Assembly: GCA_934617065.1 (NCBI GenBank)
Contig: CAKTTY010000005.1
Span: 62,001-126,000 of the forward strand
DNA from: an uncultured Eggerthellaceae bacterium
Lineage (GTDB): Bacteria; Actinomycetota; Coriobacteriia; Coriobacteriales; Eggerthellaceae
Reading direction: 5' to 3'
Length of the DNA: 64,000 nt
The translations under genes were made by a program, and so were the position numbers. Positions 25,323 to 33,688 of this stretch are shown piece after piece. Below the pieces are notes generated by a model. It ran no database searches. It was given only the letters and a program-made list of their open reading frames with translations, and had not been told where the DNA came from. Each line of letters starts with the position of its first letter. Within the stretch, counting starts at the first letter, position 1.

Positions 25323-27860
25323 GTGAAACTGGTTGTTACCGAGAAGAATGACGCGGCTCAGAAGATCGCAGATTTGTTGGGCGCAACAAAGCCCAAAGCC
25401 GACAAGGTATATTCCACTCCCGTATATCGCTTTACCGTCGATGGCGAAGACTGGGTCACCATTGGTCTTCGTGGCCATATCTTGGAACCCGATTTTGCCA
25501 CAGCTCTGGTGTATAAGAAGCGCGGCGGATGGCGTGGCGTTTCCGCCGATGGCGAAGTTATGGAAGCCGATATTCCCAAAACGTTGCCCAGGCCACCTTT
25601 TAAAAAGAAGAAACCCTTCACCGAAGACGGCGTGGAGCTGAAGGCCTGGAAGATGGATGCGCTGCCGTATTTGGTGTATTCGCCTATCGAAAAGCGCCCC
25701 AAGGAAAAAGATATTATCCGTTCGCTGAAGAACTTGGCGAAGAAAGCCGATTCGATCATCATCGCAACCGACTTCGACCGCGAAGGTGAGCTTATCGGTT
25801 CGGACGCGCTTTCGTGTATTCAAGAAGTTAACGACACGGCGCCTGTCTCACGTGCGCGTTATTCCGCATTTACCAAAGAAGAGATAACTCACGCATTCAG
25901 CAACTTGGTAACGCTCGATACCAATTTGGCTAGTGCGGGCGCTTCGCGTCAGGACATCGACCTCATCTGGGGTGCGGTGCTTACACGCTACCTTACCCTG
26001 GTGAAGTTTGCTGGTTACGGCAACGTGCGTTCTTCTGGCCGCGTCCAGACGCCCACCTTGGCGCTTATCGTCGCCCGCGAGCGCGAGCGCTTGGCGTTTG
26101 TTCCTGAAGATTACTGGGTAATCAAGGGTTCTTTCGACGAAGACGAAGATGCCTTCATCGCCCCTCATGCAACGGCGCGTTTCAAGGCTGAGGCGGAAGC
26201 CAATGCGGTAATGGCCCATGTCGAAGGCCAAACCTCGGCACGCGTTGAGTCCATCACGAAGCGCAAGCGCACCGTGGCGCCTCCCGTGCCGTTCAACACC
26301 ACGAGCCTTATGGCGGCAGCTTCTGCTGAAGGCCTTACCCCTGCGCGAACCATGCGTTTGGCGGAAAGCCTGTACATGGATGGCTATATCAGCTACCCCC
26401 GTGTAGATAATACGGTGTATCCCTCTTCACTCGATTTGGCAGACACCGTGAAGAAAATTATGGGCAATCCCGCTTATACCCCCTATTGCAAGCAGCTGCT
26501 TTCGGGCGGCCCTTTGCATGCAACACGCGGCAAGAAGGAAACTACTGACCATCCGCCTATTTATCCTACAGCCATGGCAACGCCCGACAACCTTCCTGCG
26601 GCGGAGTACAAGCTCTACAACCTTATTGCCCGTAGGTTCCTGGCAACGCTCTCCGATGCTGCCATCGTAGAAGGCACGAAGGTCTCTCTCGTTGTGGGTG
26701 GCGAAGAGTTTGTGGCCAAGGGCGATGTTTTGGTGAAGCCGGGCTTCCGCGGCATTTATCCTTATGGCTTGAAGAAAGACGAGCAGCTGCCCGCGCTGGA
26801 AGAAGGCCAGGAGATAGCTTTCAATGGCGCAACCTGCACGAAAGACCAGACCAAGCCTCCAGCCCGCTACTCGCAGGGCCGCCTTATCCAGGAAATGGAA
26901 AAGCTTGGCTTGGGCACGAAATCCACCCGCCACTCCATCATCGAGCGTCTGTATACGGTGAAGTACGTGCAGAACGATCCTATCGAGCCTAGCCAGCTCG
27001 GTATGGCGGTGTGCGATGCCCTCGATAAGTTTGCGCCTCATATCACCCATCCCGAAATGACGGCAGAGCTCGAAGAAGAGATGGACAATATCGCCGAAGG
27101 CCAGAAAACAAAGACCGAGGTGGTAACCAATTCGCGCAATTTGCTTTCCGAGCAGTTGGCAAGCTTGCTTCCTCATTCCGAAGAAGTGAAGGACGCTCTT
27201 GCCGATGCCGTCGCTGCCGATGCCTACGTGGGTCCGTGCCCCAAGTGCGGTAAGGATCTGCAGCTGCGCTCTTCGCAGAAAACGCGCTCAATGTTCATCG
27301 GTTGTGCGGGCTGGCCTGATTGCGACGTCACCTATCCGCTGCCCAAGGGCAAGATCGAGGCGTTGGAAGAGAAGTGCCCTGTTTGCGGCATGCCCCAGAT
27401 CAAGGTCACGGCATTCCGCTCCAAGCCGCGCGTTCTGTGCATCGACCCAGAATGCGAAACAAACAAAGAGCCCGACCTGGAAGTGGGTATTTGCCCCACG
27501 TGCAAGGAAAAGGGCCTGGAGAAGAAGCTTATTGCGCGTAAGAACCCGCGCACGTTGAAGCGCTTCATCCGCTGCGAGAACTACGATGAATGCGAAACGG
27601 GCTATCCGCTTCCGCAGTATGGCAAGCTTACGGCAACGCAGGAAGTATGCGAAAGCTGTGGCGCTCCCATGGTTATCGTCACCACGCAGCGTGGCCCCTG
27701 GAAGCTCTGCCCGAACTTCAATTGTCCCGCCAAGGAAGAGGCGGCAAAGAAGAAGGCCGAAAAGGCTGAGGCGAAGAAGGCTGCCAAGAAGCCTGCGGCA
27801 AAGAAGAAAACCGCAGCCAAGAAAACCACTGCCAAAAAGGCAGCTGAAAAAAGCGAGTAG
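25323..27860 (+). CDS. topA: Type IA DNA topoisomerase I, archaeal-like, with zinc ribbons and Lys/Ala tail
   Basis: This is an 845-residue enzyme that relaxes negative supercoils. The Toprim domain starts MKLVVTEKNDAAQKIA and has IIATDFDREGELIG; the catalytic Tyr is Y358 in YISYPRVDNTVYP, where bacterial TopoI usually has YMRTDS. LASAGASRQDIDLIWGAVLTR also resembles archaeal TopoI. The C-terminus carries several Cys4 zinc ribbons (CPKCG, CPVCG, CPTCK, CESCG, each with a second pair) and a basic Lys/Ala tail of about 35 residues (KKPAAKKKTAAKK). GTG at 25323 follows AGGAGG. Whether a bacterial-type TopA also exists cannot be told from this window. Confidence 0.92.
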   Translation: MKLVVTEKNDAAQKIADLLGATKPKADKVYSTPVYRFTVDGEDWVTIGLRGHILEPDFATALVYKKRGGWRGVSADGEVMEADIPKTLPRPPFKKKKPFTEDGVELKAWKMDALPYLVYSPIEKRPKEKDIIRSLKNLAKKADSIIIATDFDREGELIGSDALSCIQEVNDTAPVSRARYSAFTKEEITHAFSNLVTLDTNLASAGASRQDIDLIWGAVLTRYLTLVKFAGYGNVRSSGRVQTPTLALIVARERERLAFVPEDYWVIKGSFDEDEDAFIAPHATARFKAEAEANAVMAHVEGQTSARVESITKRKRTVAPPVPFNTTSLMAAASAEGLTPARTMRLAESLYMDGYISYPRVDNTVYPSSLDLADTVKKIMGNPAYTPYCKQLLSGGPLHATRGKKETTDHPPIYPTAMATPDNLPAAEYKLYNLIARRFLATLSDAAIVEGTKVSLVVGGEEFVAKGDVLVKPGFRGIYPYGLKKDEQLPALEEGQEIAFNGATCTKDQTKPPARYSQGRLIQEMEKLGLGTKSTRHSIIERLYTVKYVQNDPIEPSQLGMAVCDALDKFAPHITHPEMTAELEEEMDNIAEGQKTKTEVVTNSRNLLSEQLASLLPHSEEVKDALADAVAADAYVGPCPKCGKDLQLRSSQKTRSMFIGCAGWPDCDVTYPLPKGKIEALEEKCPVCGMPQIKVTAFRSKPRVLCIDPECETNKEPDLEVGICPTCKEKGLEKKLIARKNPRTLKRFIRCENYDECETGYPLPQYGKLTATQEVCESCGAPMVIVTTQRGPWKLCPNFNCPAKEEAAKKKAEKAEAKKAAKKPAAKKKTAAKKTTAKKAAEKSE

Positions 27861-27868
27861 TTCTTGAG

Positions 27869-27893
27869 AGCGCCCCTTGCGGGCGCTTTCTTT
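27869..27893 (+). terminator. Terminator of topA
   Basis: AGCGCCC (27869-27875) and GGGCGCT (27881-27887) pair around CTTGC and are followed by TTCTTT. Confidence 0.8.
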
Positions 27894-28045
27894 ATGCGCG
27901 TTCCCCTTTGAGCGCTCGGGGGGGGTGAGCGGCTGGTATGCAAGAGTAGCTTGTGTTTTTCCATAGAGGAAATAAAGAAAGAGTAGAATAAAACAATTAC
28001 GTGCCGTGCGGGCACGTGGCGAATCCAAACCGTTCAGGAGGAATA

Positions 28046-28969
28046 ATGAGCAAGGTCACTATCGTAGGTGCAGGCAATGTTGGCGCAACTGCTGCGCACA
28101 TCATCGCTTCCAAGAATCTCGCCGACGTCGTTTTGGTGGACGTGGCAGAGGGTCTGCCCCAGGGCAAGGCGCTTGATATGATGCACATGCGTTCGGTGGA
28201 AAAGTTCACCGTTAAGGTAACGGGCACCAACGACTATGCGGCAACCGCCGATTCCGACATCGTGGTAATCACTGCTGGTATCGCTCGCAAGCCCGGCATG
28301 ACCCGCGAAGACCTGCTTGGCGTTAACTCTGGCATCATGTCTTCCGTTATCGAGCGGGCAATGGCCGCTTCTCCGAACGCTATCTACATCTGCGTTACCA
28401 ATCCGCTTGACGTTATGACCTACCTGGCCTTCAAGAAGTCTGGTCTGCCCTCCAACCGCCTTATGGGCATGGGTGGCGTGCTCGACTCCTCCCGTTTGTC
28501 TTTTGCGGTATGCGAAAAGCTTGGCTGCGACCCCGCTGATGTTACCGCTTGGGCGCTTGGTGCTCACGGCGAAGGCATGGTGTGCTGGCCTCGCTTCACT
28601 ACCGTCAAGGGCACTCCTATTACCGAGCTTATGAGCGAAGAGGACATCGCCGAGGTTACCAAGCGTTGCACCAAGGGCGGCGCTGAAGTTGTTTCCTTCC
28701 TGAAGACGGGCTCTGCTTATTACGCTCCAGGCGCTTCCATTGCCAAGATGGTCGAGGCTATCCTTACCGACTCCAAGGAAGTATTGAGCGTTTGCGCTTA
28801 CATCGACGGTCAGTACGGTCTGAACGACCTGTACATGAACATTCCTGTCCGTTTGGGCAAGGGCGGCGTTGAAGAGATCGTCGAGTTCGACCTTACCCCC
28901 GAAGAGCTGGCTGCCCTGCAGGAATCTGCTGCCAGTGTTAAGAAGGGTCTCGAGAATCTTCCCGAGTAA
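28046..28969 (+). CDS. mdh: Malate dehydrogenase, LDH-like type
   Basis: This is a 307-residue NAD-dependent enzyme interconverting malate and oxaloacetate. The Rossmann motif GAGNVGATAAH is at the N-terminus, DVAEGLPQGKALDM follows, and the specificity loop ARKPGMTREDLL has the Arg expected for malate rather than lactate. TNPLDVMTYLA and catalytic His in GAHGEG (usual GGHGD) are present. AGGAGG precedes ATG 28046. It is 22 bp from the fumarase genes, so malate, oxaloacetate and fumarate conversions form one unit, fitting fumarate-based anaerobic metabolism. Confidence 0.95.
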   Translation: MSKVTIVGAGNVGATAAHIIASKNLADVVLVDVAEGLPQGKALDMMHMRSVEKFTVKVTGTNDYAATADSDIVVITAGIARKPGMTREDLLGVNSGIMSSVIERAMAASPNAIYICVTNPLDVMTYLAFKKSGLPSNRLMGMGGVLDSSRLSFAVCEKLGCDPADVTAWALGAHGEGMVCWPRFTTVKGTPITELMSEEDIAEVTKRCTKGGAEVVSFLKTGSAYYAPGASIAKMVEAILTDSKEVLSVCAYIDGQYGLNDLYMNIPVRLGKGGVEEIVEFDLTPEELAALQESAASVKKGLENLPE

Positions 28970-28991
28970 GCAAACGTTCTAAGGTGACTAC

Positions 28992-29876
28992 ATGCTAACG
29001 GTAACCCCCGGCGATATCGAGGCGACACTGCTGCCTCTTATTCCTCAGCTTGCCACGCGCGTTCCCGACGATATCTTGTCGGGTTTGGTTACTGCCCGTG
29101 AAACTGAGACTGGCGCCCGTGCGCGCATCGTTTTGGACCAGCTGGTGCAAAACGCTTGCGTTGCTGCAGATGACTGTGTGCCTATCTGCCAAGACACGGG
29201 CACGGTATGGGTGTGCTTGGAAGCAGGCCCCGACGTGCTGGTTCCTGGTGATGTGTTTTCTCGAGTGAACGATGCGGTTGCGAAATCCTACATCGATGCG
29301 CGTTTGCGCAAATCGGTGGTAAAGGATGCGCTGTTCGACCGCGGCAACACGCAGGACAACACGCCGGCTTTCTGCGAGGTTCATTTTGTCGATGAGCCTG
29401 GGGTTTGCCGTTTGCATGTGATGCTGAAAGGCGGCGGCTCCGACAATGCCAGCCGCGTGGTTATGCTCACGCCAAGCGCTGGCAAGCAGGGCGTTATCGA
29501 TACCGTGCTTGCCTGCGTGCGTGAAAAGGCTGCAAATGCTTGTCCGCCTTTGGTGGTGGGCGTAGGCGTGGGTGCCACGTTCGATAAAGTCGGTGGCTTG
29601 GCCAAGCGCGCTTTAATGCGTCCGCTTGGTACCGTGAACCCCAATCCCGATGCCGCTGCATTTGAGGCGGAGTTGCTTTCCGCAATCAACGCAACGGGAA
29701 TCGGTGCGGGGGCGTTGGGCGGCCAAACTACGGCATTGGGCGTACGTGTTGCTACGGCTCCGTGTCATATTGCCGCGCTTCCCGTGGCGGTGAACATGAG
29801 CTGTTCTGCCACTCGTCGCGCAACGGTCGATGTTCCCACTCATGTTGTCAAAGTGTCTGAATCGGAAGGGGAGTAG
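28992..29876 (+). CDS. Class I fumarate hydratase, alpha subunit
   Basis: This is a 294-residue Fe-S hydro-lyase N-terminal subunit. Cluster Cys are in CVPICQDTGTVWVCLE (near 68) and in MSCSATRRATVDVP at the C-terminus. The central GVGVGATFDKVGGLAKRALMRPLG is typical. It converts fumarate and malate with the beta subunit encoded 2 bp downstream. The family also includes L-tartrate dehydratase (ttdA); adjacency to mdh favours fumarase. Confidence 0.9.
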   Translation: MLTVTPGDIEATLLPLIPQLATRVPDDILSGLVTARETETGARARIVLDQLVQNACVAADDCVPICQDTGTVWVCLEAGPDVLVPGDVFSRVNDAVAKSYIDARLRKSVVKDALFDRGNTQDNTPAFCEVHFVDEPGVCRLHVMLKGGGSDNASRVVMLTPSAGKQGVIDTVLACVREKAANACPPLVVGVGVGATFDKVGGLAKRALMRPLGTVNPNPDAAAFEAELLSAINATGIGAGALGGQTTALGVRVATAPCHIAALPVAVNMSCSATRRATVDVPTHVVKVSESEGE

Positions 29877-29878
29877 TC

Positions 29879-30418
29879 ATGCCAGCTGATCCAATACGCC
29901 TTACTCTTCCCTTAAATCCTGAAGAGGCAAAAGAATTGCGCGCCGGTCAAGCATGTTTGCTTTCCGGTCCTCTTTTCACGCTGCGCGATGCGGGCCATCA
30001 GCGTCTGCTTGCCGAAATGGGGGACAGCAAAGAGCTGCCGTATGGCTTAACGGGCCAGACCATTTTCTATGCAGGGCCAACCCCTTCGGCAGCAGGGCGT
30101 CCGTTTGGCGCTATCGGCCCCACCACCGCTTCGCGAATGGACTTTGCGGCTCCTCATCTTATGGATTGCGGTCTTGCCGCAACGGTGGGTAAGGGCCATC
30201 GCTCCGAAGCGGTTCGCCAAGCCTGCATCGACAACGGTGCGGTGTACTTTGTGGCTGTTGGCGGCGCTGCTGCGTTTCTTGCGAAGTGCATAGAATCGTG
30301 TGAAACGTTAGCGTATGATGACTTGGGTACCGAGGCGTTGCGAAAGATCATCGTCTCCGATTTCCCCGTTTTCGTCGGTATCGACACGATGGGCGAAGAC
30401 ATTTACTCTCTCGACTGA
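29879..30418 (+). CDS. Class I fumarate hydratase, beta subunit
   Basis: This is a 179-residue C-terminal subunit: AGQACLLSGPLFTLRDAGHQRL at the start, LTGQTIFYAGPTPSAAGRPFGAIGPTTASRMD (substrate loop), GKGHRSEAV and the end FPVFVGIDTMGEDIY. It completes the active site of the alpha subunit; the two-gene form is usual in anaerobes. The thymidylate kinase gene begins 13 bp later. Confidence 0.9.
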   Translation: MPADPIRLTLPLNPEEAKELRAGQACLLSGPLFTLRDAGHQRLLAEMGDSKELPYGLTGQTIFYAGPTPSAAGRPFGAIGPTTASRMDFAAPHLMDCGLAATVGKGHRSEAVRQACIDNGAVYFVAVGGAAAFLAKCIESCETLAYDDLGTEALRKIIVSDFPVFVGIDTMGEDIYSLD

Positions 30419-30431
30419 TAGGAATTAACGA

Positions 30432-31178
30432 GTGACCACTGCGCAGGATACTACTGTCGGACCTGGAATCTTCATCACCTTTGAAGGTGGAGATGGCGCC
30501 GGCAAAACAACGCATATCACGTTTTTGGCTGAGTGCCTGCGCAAAATGGGGCATGAGGTTCTGTGCTTGCGCGAGCCTGGTGGCACTACCATTGGCGAAG
30601 CGCTGCGCTCGATCGTTCTCAATCCTGAGAATTCCGCCATGTCTGATCAGGCCGAGTTGCTTATCTACGAAGCCGCTCGTGCCCAAATCGTAAAAGAGAC
30701 CATCATCCCCGCGCTTGCGCGAGGGGCGGTTGTTCTGCTCGACAGGTTCTATGATTCCACGGTTGCCTATCAGGCGTATGGTCGCGGTCTTCCCGTATCG
30801 TTTGTGCATCAGGCCAATGTGTTCGCTTGCCAAGGGGTGCATCCCTGTCGAACCATCCTGCTTACCACCGAAGCTCCTGCTGAAGAAGGGCTTGAACGAG
30901 CCACCCATCACGGAGACGCTGACAGGCTTGAGCAGGCGGGAGCCGATTTCCATGCGCGTGTGAATAGCGCATTCATGCGCATCGCGGCAGAAAACCCCCA
31001 GCGCATCCGCATCGTTTCCTCTGCGGGCTCCAAAGACGAAACAGCTCGAACCATCTTCAGGGAGCTTTCCGATATCTTCAGCTGGGATGCCTCGAGTCCT
31101 GTGTGGCAGCCCGGATTCTTCGAATCTATCCTCGAGCGTAATACCGATAAAAAAGCCCAGATCAGCTTAGGTGAGTAG
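30432..31178 (+). CDS. tmk: Thymidylate kinase
   Basis: This is a 248-residue kinase making dTDP from dTMP. P-loop FEGGDGAGKTTH is near residue 18, LREPGGTTIGEALR follows, and LLDRFYDSTVAYQAYGRGL is the dTMP-binding DR(Y/F) motif. About 12 residues at the N-terminus and 25 at the C-terminus exceed the family norm. GTG at 30432 is the first usable start after AGGA. The stop overlaps the holB start, as in many Gram-positives where tmk, holB and ricT (yaaT) cluster. Confidence 0.93.
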   Translation: MTTAQDTTVGPGIFITFEGGDGAGKTTHITFLAECLRKMGHEVLCLREPGGTTIGEALRSIVLNPENSAMSDQAELLIYEAARAQIVKETIIPALARGAVVLLDRFYDSTVAYQAYGRGLPVSFVHQANVFACQGVHPCRTILLTTEAPAEEGLERATHHGDADRLEQAGADFHARVNSAFMRIAAENPQRIRIVSSAGSKDETARTIFRELSDIFSWDASSPVWQPGFFESILERNTDKKAQISLGE

Positions 31179-32313
31179 TACGGTGGCTGATGTCTTCGAC
31201 GGAGTGCTCGGTCAGCCTCGTGTGCGCGAGTTCTTTCGTGCGACGATAGCTTCGGGTCGGGTAAGCCATGCTTACTTGCTTACGGGCCCTGCCGGCTCCA
31301 ACAAAACATCTGCAGCATATGCTTTCGCCCAGGCAATCCTGTGTGAAAAGAATGGCTGCGGTGAATGCGACGATTGCGCCCGTGTGTTGCGTCGCCGTCA
31401 TCCCGATGTGCACTATTACGCCCCCGAGGGTGCTCAGGGCTACTTGGTCGAGCAGGTCAGGGAAATCGTTTCCGATGTTTCGCTTGCTCCCATTCGCGCA
31501 AAGAGCAAGGTGTATATCCTCGATCGTGTCGATCTTCTGGGAACTCAGGCGGCGAATGCTTTTCTGAAGACTCTTGAAGAACCAGTGCCTGGCGTGGTAT
31601 TCATCCTTCTGGGCCGCACCCGCGAAGGCGTGCTTCCCACCATAGTTTCTCGCTGTCAGGTGGTTCCTTTTCGCCATATTCCTGCTCAGGAGGCGGCGGG
31701 GATTCTTTCCCAAAAGGTTGGGATAACCCCTGAGCGCGCCCGTATGGCAATCGAGGCGTGCGATGGCTCCATTACGCAGGCTATCTCGTTTGCCAAAAGC
31801 AGCGAACGCACCGAATTCCGCGCTCGCGTGATGGAAGTCTTGGCCGGTTTGTCTGTTGCCGATGCCCGCGATGTACTTGAGTATGCTGCTGAACTCATTG
31901 AGCGTGCAAAGGCCCCGCTCGATAACGTGCGAACCGAGCAAAGCGAGGAATTGGCGGAGTCTGCTGATTTCCTTACGAAAACAGCCATGCGCCAAATCGA
32001 GCTGCGCCATAAACGCGCCCTTACCCAGGCAACGCGTACTTCGCTCAAGCAAATGACCGCGATTATCCGTTCATGGCTGCGCGATGTCCTTATGGTGGTT
32101 TCGGGCACTCCTGAGTTGATGGTGAACATCGACCAGCGTTCTGTCGTAGAAGCGGCGGCAGCCAGGGTAAACGTTGAGGGTCTGATGCGCGCATTGCGCG
32201 AAGCGTACAAGACCGACGAAGCGCTTAGTTATAATGTTTCTCCAGAAACGTGCTTAGACACGCTTCTGTTCACGATAAGAGAGGTTCTACATGGTTCGGG
32301 TAACACCTATTAA
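31171..32313 (+). CDS. holB: DNA polymerase III subunit delta'
   Basis: This is a 380-residue AAA+ clamp-loader subunit. Region HAYLLTGPAGSNKTSAAYAFA corresponds to the P-loop, the zinc-binding CGECDDCARVLRRRHPDV follows, then KVYILDRVDLLGTQAANAFLKTLEEP and SRCQVVPFR (SRC motif). GTG at 31171 overlaps tmk; another GTG is 12 bases later. The 3' end overlaps the RicT-like gene by 23 bp, so all three are probably one transcript. Confidence 0.9.
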   Translation: MSSTVADVFDGVLGQPRVREFFRATIASGRVSHAYLLTGPAGSNKTSAAYAFAQAILCEKNGCGECDDCARVLRRRHPDVHYYAPEGAQGYLVEQVREIVSDVSLAPIRAKSKVYILDRVDLLGTQAANAFLKTLEEPVPGVVFILLGRTREGVLPTIVSRCQVVPFRHIPAQEAAGILSQKVGITPERARMAIEACDGSITQAISFAKSSERTEFRARVMEVLAGLSVADARDVLEYAAELIERAKAPLDNVRTEQSEELAESADFLTKTAMRQIELRHKRALTQATRTSLKQMTAIIRSWLRDVLMVVSGTPELMVNIDQRSVVEAAAARVNVEGLMRALREAYKTDEALSYNVSPETCLDTLLFTIREVLHGSGNTY

Positions 32314-33688
32314 GATGCAGGCGGGAACCAAGGTTCTCTGGTTCGACCCGGGCGACATAGACGTTAAGGCAAACGACCACGTAATCGTTAAGACGGAACG
32401 AGGAACCGAATTCGGCACGGCAACGGCCGATATCATGGAGGTAAGCGATGAGCTTATCGCCGATCTGAAGTCGCCGTTGAAGCCGGTTATTCGCATTGCG
32501 ACGGAAGAAGACGTCCAGCGCGCAGACGAATTGGCCCAGCAGGGCGAAGAGGCGCTGGTTGTGTTCAAGGAGTTTGCCGAAGGCGCAAGCGATCAAATGC
32601 GTCCCGTTATGGTGGAGTTCCTGTTCGATGGCGACAAGGCGGTGTTCTATTTCGAGGCTGAGGAGCGCGTAGATTTTCGCGACTTGGTGCGTAAGCTCGC
32701 CGGTCACTTCCATGTGCGCGTAGACATGCGCCAGATTGGCGTGCGCGATGGGGCTCGTTTGGTGGGTGGCTTGGGCCATTGCGGCCAAGAGCTCTGCTGC
32801 AAGCGTTTGGGCGGAGAGTTTTCTCCTGTTTCCATCCGTATGGCAAAGGAGCAGAATCTGTCGCTCAACCCTCAGAAGATATCGGGATGCTGCGGCAGGC
32901 TCATGTGCTGCCTGCGCTACGAGTATGAAACCTATAAAGAGGTTAATTCCCGTGCCCCCAAGCACGGCGCAAAGGTTGAGGTGCCTGGCGGTGTCGCCCG
33001 TGTAACGGAAATCAACGTTCCATTGGAGCGCGTCACCCTTCAGCTGGAAGACGGCAAATCCATCAAGGTTCCGCTTTCGGAAATGGAATATAACGGCGAA
33101 GGAAAACGCCCCACCGGCGTATCCGAGGAAGTGTTCGAGAAGTATGCTTCTCCCGATCCTCTCGATATTTTCGGCGCCACTACCTTCGAAGTTACCTCGT
33201 TCAGCGGCAACGAAAAGCTCGCTGATAACGAGTCGCGTAAAGCTCGCAAGAGCGAGCGTGAAAAGGAAGACGCCCATCGCAAGCCCCGCCGCCGTCGTAG
33301 CCGCAGCGGTTCGTCGGGTGCTGAAGGCCAATCCGCCAACAAGGGCGAAGGCTCTCAGGATCAGAAGAAATCTGCTTCTCAGAAAAAGAACGAGGGTCAG
33401 TCGCGCCGTTCGCGCCGTGGCTCAGGCAAGGGAAGCAAGCCTCAGCATCAGGGCAAGCAGGGTCAGCAAAATCAGCGCAGTGAAGAGCGCAAGAAAAGCA
33501 ATTCCGACCAGGGTGCAAAGCGTCCCGGCCGTAAATCTTCGGGCGTGCGCAATGCGCCCCGAAAGCAACAAGGGGAGCAAACGGCCAACGGTTCGAATGC
33601 CGGCAAGCAGGGCGAAGTAGCCCATCGCAAGCCCCGTCGCCGCCGTCGTAAGGCTCAGGGGGAAGGCAGCACCAATGAACAACAATGA
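32291..33688 (+). CDS. ricT: PSP1 domain protein, RicT (YaaT)-like, with long basic tail
   Basis: This is a 465-residue protein. Residues 1 to about 260 are the PSP1/RicT core with GHCGQELCCKR and GCCGRLMCCLRYEYE; paired Cys bind Fe-S clusters in the B. subtilis Ric complex that promotes RNase Y-dependent mRNA maturation (established there). The last about 190 residues are disordered and rich in Arg, Lys, Ser, Gln and Gly. AHRKPRRRR occurs twice (DAHRKPRRRRSRSG and VAHRKPRRRRRKAQG). That tail suggests RNA binding, much like the Rho extension in this genome. Confidence 0.88.
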   Translation: MVRVTPIKMQAGTKVLWFDPGDIDVKANDHVIVKTERGTEFGTATADIMEVSDELIADLKSPLKPVIRIATEEDVQRADELAQQGEEALVVFKEFAEGASDQMRPVMVEFLFDGDKAVFYFEAEERVDFRDLVRKLAGHFHVRVDMRQIGVRDGARLVGGLGHCGQELCCKRLGGEFSPVSIRMAKEQNLSLNPQKISGCCGRLMCCLRYEYETYKEVNSRAPKHGAKVEVPGGVARVTEINVPLERVTLQLEDGKSIKVPLSEMEYNGEGKRPTGVSEEVFEKYASPDPLDIFGATTFEVTSFSGNEKLADNESRKARKSEREKEDAHRKPRRRRSRSGSSGAEGQSANKGEGSQDQKKSASQKKNEGQSRRSRRGSGKGSKPQHQGKQGQQNQRSEERKKSNSDQGAKRPGRKSSGVRNAPRKQQGEQTANGSNAGKQGEVAHRKPRRRRRKAQGEGSTNEQQ

